From contig NC_052138.2 in the NCBI RefSeq assembly GCF_016086655.4, forward strand, positions 30,329,403-30,393,402: DNA of 64,000 nucleotides. The letters are read 5' to 3'. A program made the position numbers and the translations under genes. This stretch comes from Lepeophtheirus salmonis (Eukaryota; Arthropoda; Copepoda; Siphonostomatoida; Caligidae). The notes beneath the pieces are model-generated. The model ran no database searches. It had not been told where the DNA came from and saw only the letters and a list, made by a program, of their open reading frames with translations. Below are positions 56,286-64,000 of the stretch, one piece after another. Position 1 is the first letter of the stretch; each line of letters begins with the position of its first letter.

Positions 56286-57488
56286 CAGGTAGGCTTGGAA
56301 CATAATGAACGTTGAACAATTAATTAGACCTAGTGACTTTAAATGAAATTCTACAGTTTTTTTCATTGGAACCTGTTTATTACTCATTAGAGAACATTAT
56401 TTATGATTTTAAGCACCTTCAGCCTCAATCACACGCTCCACGCGACCCTGGAATACTTAGCACACGTTGACAACGTAGTGCTTAGACATTGATCGCCACT
56501 CTTTTCCAACCAATTACTTTAGAGACTCAATACTGCTGTGACGTTATCTACAGGCCTTGATTTCAATTCGCCACCAAATATTGTAATCTAGGGGATTTAG
56601 GTCGGGGCTCTGCAGTGGCCAGAAGTCCTTCGGTCAGAATTTCATTTTTTGGCCATCAACTCCTGCACAATTTTTGCCACATATGCAAGAGCCCTGTCCT
56701 GTTGAAAGCAATAATTGGCTTTCTTTGATTGCTTTGTGATCTTGCAAACCTAGAGAAGCACTTTTGTTTGCAAGTAATCCTTGCTAGACAATCTGTATCC
56801 AACGGGGAACCAAATTGGATTCATTTTGTGATCTACAAGCAGCATTACTGAGGCCGGATGCTTAGTGGTGGACACTTCATGGAGGTTGTAAATAAAACAT
56901 ACGACCCAATCATTTAGTCTATTGTACACGGGATCTACTATAAATTCCTTCTCCCCCGATAAGAACAAAATTTGGTTTTTGTGATACCTCAGGTGATTGT
57001 AAAGCTTTTTGCAACGATCAAATTGTAATTGTTGCTGTTGTTGAGTGAGCAATGGTCGTTCAATATGTTGAAGAGATTTTTACTGCATTGGAAACTATGA
57101 CCGACTGCTTCTTTGGCAAGTCTGTCATTGTCATCTTTGGATTTTTCTGCCGTTCCAGGATTTAATTTGATCGGACTTCCGCTTCTATGACGGTTACTGA
57201 TTTCTTCACAATTGTTGACCTGAACCATGGGAAGGTGGTTTTGCAGACAATAAGGGTCTTTACAATATCAGAATTGCAAAATTCGGCGCGGACTAAACGA
57301 GCCACTTCTTGTCCTTTTTTGTTCAGATGTCGTTAATATTTATTGTAGAGACTAGGTAAATAAAATGTTGAAAAGGTGAACAATCAGCTGTTCTTTTTCG
57401 TAAACGCAATTTTAGCATAATATTAACACAAACATCTCTAAATGGAATTTAAGGTCATATACCAAGACGTTTTTGAAGGCCCGATATG
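56286..57488 (-). mobile_element. Mariner-like transposon (G), near full length but disrupted, minus strand
   Basis: About 1.2 kb inserted into repeat R8. Ends are approximate: minus-strand start catatcgggccttcaaaaac near 57488, and the opposite end caggtaggcttggaacataa near 56286; subterminal 'gacc...aaatg' words also mirror. From the minus-strand start come ORF 57228-56989, with an SGSPIKLNPGTAEKSK linker after the DNA-binding domain, then ORF 57052-56750. The latter carries LSGEKEFIVDPVYNRLNDW (first aspartate) and STTKHPASVMLLVDHK. Next, in shifted frames, are CFQQDRALAYVAK (second aspartate, about 56694) and QSPDLNPLDYNIW (third, about 56590). A C-terminal GRVERVIEAEGA follows. Stops and at least two frameshifts kill it, but all three catalytic motifs remain visible, making it the most complete mariner here. 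Confidence 0.78.
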
Positions 57489-57690
57489 TACTGAAAATTC
57501 TTAAAAATGGGATTGACTTTTATATTTTTTTTGATCGATTAGAATCGATGAAAGTAGGATAATTAGAGCCACACGTCTTATTCTTTCCATTGTAATAGTT
57601 AAATTAATTTCTAGAAGACGGATATAAGATTTCATGACGATGTAAACCCATATTTTAATGTATTGAGGTTTAAGTTTCCTATATATCTCT
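57489..57690 (+). repeat. Repeat R8, right part, interrupted copy
   Basis: 'ctgaaaatt', 'ttttttgatcgattag', 'gaaagtaggataattag', 'tccattgtaatagttaa' and 'gacgatgtaa' match 46935-47100. Confidence 0.75.
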
Positions 57691-58029
57691 CATTTTCCAG
57701 GAAATTGTCATTGAGTAGGATCCTATTAGTGAACAATAAATACTATGAAACTTTAATATTTCTTTTTCTATTATAAAAATAAATTATAATTCTTTAAATA
57801 GCCTCATCCATATTAGGCTCTCAATTCTCATTGCCCTATTTTATCAATATCACTCATAGTGTGTGGATTGGTTTTTTGAAATCTGCTTGTCTCCTTTTCT
57901 CATTTTCTTAATCCAATCCTACTCGCAAAAATGAATTAATGAGTAGGGAATGAGGTATTTTTTGGTGGACAGGGTGTAACAGCGATCTATATATTAGCAA
58001 TATTGATGTCTGAAAGATGATTGGAATCT

Positions 58030-58355
58030 GGAATAAAAATAGTTGCAGGGTTGAGAAGGTACCAGGTAGAGACCAAGGACACCAGGGAGTGATCACAATG
58101 ACTTGGTGTCTAAGGATATTTGTACACTTAGCTCCCCCAAACTGAATCCATGATTATTTTGTCTGAAACCGTCTTGAATCAAAGATCAACAGAGGTCCTT
58201 AGACAACCAAGAAGTCCCTGCTGGGCTCCATAGTCATTTCATGCAAGAATTTAGGTGGAGATCTAGTTCCAATGTCTGGGCGTTGTTCTGGACCCGAATC
58301 GAGGCCTTTATTGAGACCAAGAAAGGCTACATTGAGAGATATATATTCTCAATGA
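58030..58355 (+). mobile_element. Mariner C-terminal fragment (K), plus strand
   Basis: Reading across frames, 58105-58150 gives KDICTLSSPKLNP, a decayed third catalytic motif (SSPDLNP). Then 58240-58350 gives RRIEAF-type residues, seen as FWTRIEAFIETKKGYIERYI, the usual mariner tail. There is no upstream DNA-binding or catalytic part and no 5' end. A different mariner (H) takes over around 58360-58400. Family assignment rests on the tail motif. Confidence 0.55.
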
Positions 58356-58489
58356 TTGTATTAGTTAGGGAAAAAAGTAAATTTGCCATTTTTTACAATC
58401 TGAAAGAGAAAAACATGGCATTTAGGAAGCGAATTGTGACTGGCGATAAAAAACAGACCCCTTACGTCAATTTCAAGCAACAGAGATAA
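58241..58489 (+). pseudogene. Chimeric ORF joining two mariner remnants
   Basis: This 82-codon frame starts in the C-terminal tail of fragment K (RRSSSNVWALFWTRIEAFIE, TKKGYIERYI) and continues without a stop into element H. There it reaches FRKRIVTGDKKQTPYVNFKQ, which contains the first catalytic aspartate of a DD34D mariner. The two halves come from different lineages and opposite ends of a transposase, so the frame is an accident of nested or abutting insertion, not a working protein. The junction is in the AT-rich text around 58360-58395. Confidence 0.6.
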
Positions 58490-59171
58490 TGGTCAAAAGG
58501 AAACAAACGGACAAGACCGTGCCAAGCCAGGATTGACTGCCAGGAAGGTATTGCTGTGTATTTGGTGGGATCCCCTTTTGGCCAAACACTCAATTCTACC
58601 CTTTACTGGGAACAACTCGACCCTTGGAAGCTGACAATCGAACAGAAGGGGCCTGCATTGGCGAATAGGAGAGGAATCGTGATTCATTAAGACAAGACCA
58701 GACCGTACATATCTCTGATGACGCGGAGGAAGCTCCAGGAGCTCAGATAGGAAGTTCTTAATCATCCAACCTAAAGTCCGAACCTTGCACCAAGAGACTA
58801 CTATCTGTGGCTGTTTATGGCCACCACGCTTGGGGCTACAAATTTGACCTCAATAGAGGCCTATGAAAATTGGTAGTCAGAGTTTTTTTACAAATTGGGA
58901 TAAGGGCTTTTACGAAAAGAACATTTAGAAGTTGGATGATCGTTAGCAATAAGTTATCGAACAGAAAGGGGCATACTTGGCTTATATTGGACTATTGTGA
59001 CACTTCTTATAAAGCATTAAAATAAAGCATAAAATACGAAATTACTTTTTCCCCAACTTATTATTTGCTACTTAGTTTATGTCTCCTTGAATCCAAATCC
59101 TAAAATATAACGATTTAATGCTAATTTAAAGTAGATAGATCAAAAGTGCCGGATTTCCTTGTTATATCCTG
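58360..59171 (+). mobile_element. Mariner-like transposon (H), DD34D type, 5' truncated
   Basis: Catalytic region with many stops: first Asp in RIVTGDKK (about 58445), second in VIHxDKTRPYISL (58691), third in SPNLAPRDYYLW (58796). The last two aspartate codons are 105 bases apart, giving 34 intervening residues, the classic mariner DD34D spacing, unlike copy B's 37. The tail continues to about 58985. The right end reads ccggatttccttgttatatc ctg before TA at 59172-59173, a normal mariner terminus. No matching left terminus was found; the left side abuts fragment K. The minus-strand 90-codon frame (58765-58493) is antisense. Confidence 0.78.
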
Positions 59172-59174
59172 TAT

Positions 59175-60085
59175 AATTATTTCTTATTTAGTTTTAGGAA
59201 TTTCTAGTAGGAATAAAGTTTTGAGAAAATGGGATCACAATAATGATACATCAAATTTGATGTGTCTTTGTCAAACAAGCTCTTAATTATTGAACCAAAG
59301 GTGTTAAAACTGTCGCCGATAATAACTTGATTTTTGCAATGTATTTTGCTTTAAGTTATTATATATATAACGCCAATGCCCACTCTAATTATGTAATAGG
59401 ATTTCACATTCTGTTGCCGTATGAATTTACATTTGTACATACATTGTTAGAGTGAGAGGAACGAGTCCTCTAAAATATGATTATAATCAATAAATATTTA
59501 CTCTGTTGTCGCGTGACTCTTTCAAACGATGATGATGAAAAAGAAGAAGCAATGTGAAATAAGAAAGCTACTAATAAATGGCAGTGATAACATCTGATTA
59601 AGTATGATTTGTGGAAATCCCAAGGGTGTATAATTCAGCGTGAGAAAGTTTTCCTATCTTTTTAAAATATACAAAAAATACAATATGAGTCATTCTTCTC
59701 TTGTTTGTTTGTGTCGTCTGTCACTCAGTCATTGTATGTACATATCCTAACCATGATAAATAAGTTGTTGAAATGGTCGTCATGATGAGTGATTCCTGGG
59801 GTATTTTACCTTTTATATACATAGGTAGGTACAGGCATCGATAGTTGGTTGTTTGGTAGAACCATAATAATAACATAATAAATCTTTTTACCTTTTTGTC
59901 TTTGTGAAGAGATTGTTATCTTGGACAGGGGAAAAGGTACATCACTACAAATAAGGGAAGTTATTTTCTAAAAAAAATAACAACTAAAAATGGTAACAGG
60001 AGAAAACAAAACCAAGACAAAAATCCCCGTGGACAAAACCCCTCCCAAATAAAATAAAAATCAAATTTACATATTCTTGTTTGGT
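59175..60085. other. Unassigned stretch
   Basis: No ORF above 60 codons and no recognised element. Confidence 0.5.
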
Positions 60086-60089
60086 TCTA

Positions 60090-60712
60090 CGACACTTTTA
60101 TATGATTTTAAAGGGGTCCTTGATGCTAAGGGAAGTGGTGACGATGGGGTTTGACCCAGGTTTTGTAACAGCAGTTTACTTACACAACCTCTGGGCCGAA
60201 GTGTATCATATAATATTAGAAGGAGTCCTTAATACTTAAGGAAGCGGTCGCGTTGGGTAATGACCCACCTTTTGGAATAGTGGTTCACTTACTCAGCTGT
60301 ACAGCTGGGCTGTATTATAGGATATACAAAGGGGGCATTGATACACAGGATAGGTTTAGATCCCCCTTAGGGAACAGGTGTCCCCCTGCGCGACCTGTTG
60401 GCCAGGGTATATTTTGCAAAATGAAATGGGGTCTTACGTGACAATTCCTTGTCAAACAATAGTTTGATTGTCTGAATTCAACATAAATTTCAATGAAAGG
60501 GCACATGATTATCAAATTGCTTACAATTAAATTATATCATAATCAAATCCTTAATGATCAAGTTGCTTGTAATGAATTGTTTAATAATAATTTTAGCAGA
60601 AAACTTAAAAGAACATAAAATGTCAACTCTGGTGGAAATTTTATAGATTACCCGCTCTAACTGGCATTTTGCAAAATGGCCAATGCTCCACATTGCCCGT
60701 CACATAGAAAGA
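60090..60712 (-). repeat. R7 element, minus-strand copy
   Basis: Reverse complement begins gacgggcaatgtggagcatt, continues with 'gggtaatctataaaatttcc', 'aacaattcattacaagcaa', 'gacaaggaattgtcacgtaa' and 'gaccccatttcattttgca', then three tandem units of about 105 bp ('..gtgggtcattacccaacgcg..', '..cctgggtcaaaccccatcg..'). It matches 44836-45580 in order. The head has an extra segment containing a second 'caatttgataatcatgtgc'-type word, and the array is shorter. ORFs of 62-66 codons here are incidental. Confidence 0.85.
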
Positions 60713-61059
60713 TATAGATTAAGTGTGTTAGTTCGGATAGACTATAATGATTAAAAAGGTGAAAAATTTGTACATAGCATTAGAAACTAGACTAGAAATA
60801 TGAATATGCTTTGAGTTGATATATTTTCTGATCACCCATTTTTTCATTTGTTCCTGAAGGGTGGGTAAGGAGTAGCCACTATTATAAAAGGATACAAAAT
60901 CTTGAATAACATACTCAGTAATAAACAATATAAAATCACATTTGATTTACATTATACTTAATAAAAGTAGAGCGATTTTGATGATTTTAAATGATTTCTC
61001 GACTGAATATTTTTCTCAGAGACTTGTACTCCGTGTGTAGTATAAGTTTGATTCTCCTC

Positions 61060-61215
61060 CAATAAAAAGGATTAAACATTTAAAACAGTTTACACCAAAG
61101 ATAGGCAATAATGCTTACTTCAGAAGGAGAAGTTAAAAACATAACGACCAGTTCAATAATGAACAAAAAGAAGAAAGATCACGGGTATCAACCGTTTTTC
61201 CTTTTCTATTCGCTG
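61060..61215 (+). repeat. R2 repeat fragment, plus strand
   Basis: 'cagtttacaccaaagatagg', 'aataatgcttacttc' and 'gttaaaaacataacgacc' match 10545-10620 and 44050-44130. Confidence 0.6.
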
Positions 61216-61224
61216 ATCGATTAT

Positions 61225-61495
61225 TGTAAATAAATTACAATAATCGTTAGCCATTCTCAAAATAATTTCTAAAAATCTACAGTTGTTCACAAACAATTAA
61301 ACAATTCACAACTGTTCACAAAAAATATATTTAAATATTAAAGTTTTGGAAAAAAATTTTAAATCTATTTTTGCGTAATTTTTTTTTATCCTGACTAAAA
61401 AAAAATTATAATTGAAAAGTCAAAATTCATTCATTTGGAAGAGGGCTGCATCCCCAACAGCCGACTCCATGTGGAAGCCCCTATAATATTTCCCC
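61225..61495 (-). repeat. R3 repeat, minus strand
   Basis: AT-rich body ('aaaaatctacagttgttcac') followed by 'gaagagggctgcatccccaa' and 'tccatgtggaagcccc', the inverted R3 header. Confidence 0.6.
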
Positions 61496-61720
61496 AGCAT
61501 TATTACTATTTTAAATATAGAAGATTCTCCTCTTTATAAGCAGTAATTCATTTTCTCTCCCAAAATCATATAACAGGCAGCTGATAATATTAACAAGGGT
61601 CTTAATTAAGGTGTGCCATATATCTCACTAACTCATTTTCATAATTCTCAATTTTTCATTACAAAAATGTCAAGTCTACTCTTGATACATAATCCCCCAG
61701 GATTTTAAATGGGGTATGAT
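61496..61720 (-). repeat. R2 repeat, minus strand
   Basis: Minus strand: 'gtagacttgacatttttgta', 'tatcagctgcctgttatatg', 'gagaatcttctatatttaaa' and 'atagtaataatgctgggg', matching the plus copy at 43796-44010. Confidence 0.6.
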
Positions 61721-61729
61721 ATATAAAAT

Positions 61730-64000
61730 CATCTCCCTTGCCTTACAGATCATTTATTTATAATACAGGGCACCAACATGACTTCCTCTTATAATTAAAA
61801 ATATTAAAGTACCAAAGTTCGGTATATGGACAACAAGGGACGTCACCTATCTGATATGATTTTCAAAATGGTATAAAACAAAACTTTAAATGTTTACTAT
61901 CATTATGAGTTAAAAATAAAACTTTTTTGATTCATAAAATTTGTTTTATTGCTTTCTGGAAAAAAGAAGTTATGTTGTCGCTTACAACGATTTGATTAAT
62001 GGGTTGTTTCTTAATTTAATAGAATTCAAATTTTATGACGTATGGTCAGCCATTTTCATTCGTTTTAAGTGATTTTTTAGCAAATCTATCCAGGAGAGGG
62101 CTTAAAATTCAGCCTTTTTTTAATTTTTTTATTTTAATTATATTCAACATGAGGTTAAAAATGATTGAGTCATTGACGAAATACCTACAATTTAATTTGT
62201 TCATCCACGTTTTTTTAAATCTTGGGGGATTTTATGCTAGAAAGGAGGTTTGTACAGGGGGATTTTGTCCATTATTATTAATTTTTTTTGTCATACTCGT
62301 AGTATCCTTAAAATATGGACATTAACATTTTATTTGGAACCTTCTCCACTCCAAACTATATGTATCAAACAATTTCGAATATAAAACCTCCAATCAAGGT
62401 CGTCCATCAATTTCATCTATATATTATACATATATAGATGTATTAAGTATCATTAATCAATTATTATTTATAAATAAAAAACTAAAGATAACCTTGTTTA
62501 TTTCAAGGTCAGCTAATGAGTGTATTCAGAAACTGATGAAAACATGAGTACTATAAGTTACATTTGATCATAATAATTTTCCACCTAAATGTAAGTATCT
62601 AAAATATATATCAAAAGTAGCCCAATGTTTGATTGGACGCATTACTTGCGTCTCTAAATAGTTGCAAACTGTCTCCACTGTAAATATTATCGTTATACGA
62701 CGATCAGGACGGCCGCCATTTTCTTCCAACTGATGATATTCAATTGATACTCTTATTAAGTACTTTTGCTTAAATAAAAAGTTAAATAAATTTGAAAAGA
62801 AAAGTCCGGCTAATAGGAGATGAAGAAAAATGCAAAATAGTGCAGATGTTAACCTTATATCTTAATAAACAAATTAGGAAATGAAATACTAATAAACGCT
62901 AGGTGGCGCCACCATTCTAGGGTATGTAACTAAACTACTAATAATCAAATTGGTTGTATGGATATTGGATATATACTAAAGGATTTAAAGTCGTATTTAG
63001 GCCAAATCTGAAATTTTGGTATCCACTATCCAGTGTAAACGAGTTATTAATGTATAATTCTAGCCAGGGACGGTTTACAGTCAGTGGGGCTGGATGAAAA
63101 AGGAAAATAAAGCGACCTTTCAAGGCCGTGACTAGGTTTATTCTTTAGGGAAGAGAAGAGGTTGACAAGTTCATAATTTTCTAATCGAAGTGACATATAT
63201 ATGTACATTTATTTTAACATGATTTTTTTAATTCTTTAAATAAATAAATATAGGGCTGTTTTGTAATGTTTTTTGAGAAATGTCATACTTATTTTTTATT
63301 TGACATTTATTACGCAAATGTAGTTTGAATTTTGACAAAAGAAGAAAGAAAAAAAAGAATCACAATACCTATTAACAATGTGTAGTATGTATTAATTAAA
63401 GGAGTGGTGTTAAAGAAAGTGCCCAAAATGTCTCTTTTCAAACATAACACTGCTTGTAATGTCCATATACCTTTTTTAGAGACAAAATAAAGACTGCATA
63501 GCGCATCTAAAGCTGACAATTTACAAAAAGTTAGCTAACCCTCATTTGAAAGGTTTTTTGAAAGGCATCTTTCATTGTCTCATCAGAGGATATGCTCTGA
63601 CGTCACATTATTTAGCAATGAATGGCAAAACATTCAGGAAATTAACTTATATTAATATAATTTATTATAGGAAAACTTAGATTATCAACACACTTTATAA
63701 ACAACTGACTTTGATACATGCCCATACAGTTGTTTAACTCCTGGATATATAAATTTTGCCGTCAAGTGAATTCCCAGATATTTAAATGCACTTGACTTCA
63801 ACGTTGGGGAATTACTAAAAGCTAAGCCTTAAGGCATAAAAAAGTTTAGATGTTTGAGCATTCTTCAAAAGTGGATTTGATTGGAAGGAAATAAAGGTCT
63901 GCCCAATTTCATTTTATAAAATTGAGCATTTAAGGCATTGCTTCTAGTTTGAAAAACTTTACAGCACAAATTATAGTTTTTACTATTCAAAGAGAAAAAT
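61730..64000. other. Unassigned stretch
   Basis: ORF 62035-62325 (96 codons) has two hydrophobic runs (FFNFFILIIF, CPLLLIFFVILVV) but no recognised family. A near-palindrome lies at 62414-62440 (catctatatat...acatatatagatg). Near 62897 'gctaggtggcgccacc' recalls the end of R6. No gene supported. Confidence 0.4.

Overview
This is AT-rich eukaryotic DNA that I read as intergenic, repeat-dominated sequence from an animal, most likely an arthropod. The density of decayed Tc1/mariner transposons and the base composition remind me of caligid copepods (sea lice), but that is a guess at lineage, not something the sequence proves. I see no bacterial-style operons, ribosome binding sites, CRISPR arrays or rRNA. 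The longest open frame is 144 codons and it belongs to a broken transposase. No host gene can be assigned with confidence; one small candidate with a possible intron lies near 50.6-51.1 kb.

Layout. 0-3 kb: a 223-bp foldback palindrome, low-complexity repeats and two minus-strand copies of an interspersed repeat (called R1 here). 4.6-8.4 kb: a minus-strand mariner with an internal deletion, next to one arm (5.7-8.1 kb) of a large diverged inverted duplication that carries a tRNA-like sequence and a 155-bp hAT-type MITE with an 8-bp target duplication. 8.6-12.7 kb: a tandem duplication, R2, C-rich repeats and a mariner (copy A) that has lost its catalytic C-terminus. 14-28 kb: R1, R2 and R4 copies, two mariner remnants (17 and 24 kb) and a decayed non-LTR retrotransposon (20.4-21.9 kb, minus). 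29-31 kb: a piggyBac-like transposase remnant and half of a foldback. 31.6-34.7 kb: a 28-bp perfect palindrome and the second arm of the inverted duplication, into which mariner copy B (DD37D) inserted with a TA duplication. 36-43.4 kb: two short mariners, tandem repeats and an AT-rich satellite-like block. 43.8-50.2 kb: R1, R2 and R8 copies and an unusual repeat (R7) with about 110-bp internal tandem units. 52-59.2 kb: a second short mariner like the one at 42.7 kb, a retroposed poly(A) tract, mariner G nested in an R8 copy, and a mosaic of two different mariners sharing one ORF. 60.1-60.7 kb: the inverted R7 partner. 61-64 kb: more R2 and R3 repeats, then unassigned sequence.

The window is best understood as layers of transposition. 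Old dispersed repeats (R1-R8) carry younger mariner, hAT and piggyBac insertions, several still showing target-site duplications or an uninterrupted paralogous copy within the window. No autonomous element survives: every transposase has stops, frameshifts or internal deletions. Nothing found demands a new molecular system. The most distinctive items are the R7 repeat with its tandem arrays, the foldback palindrome, the pair of short mariners with matching architecture, and the two relatives (A and B) with complementary deletions.
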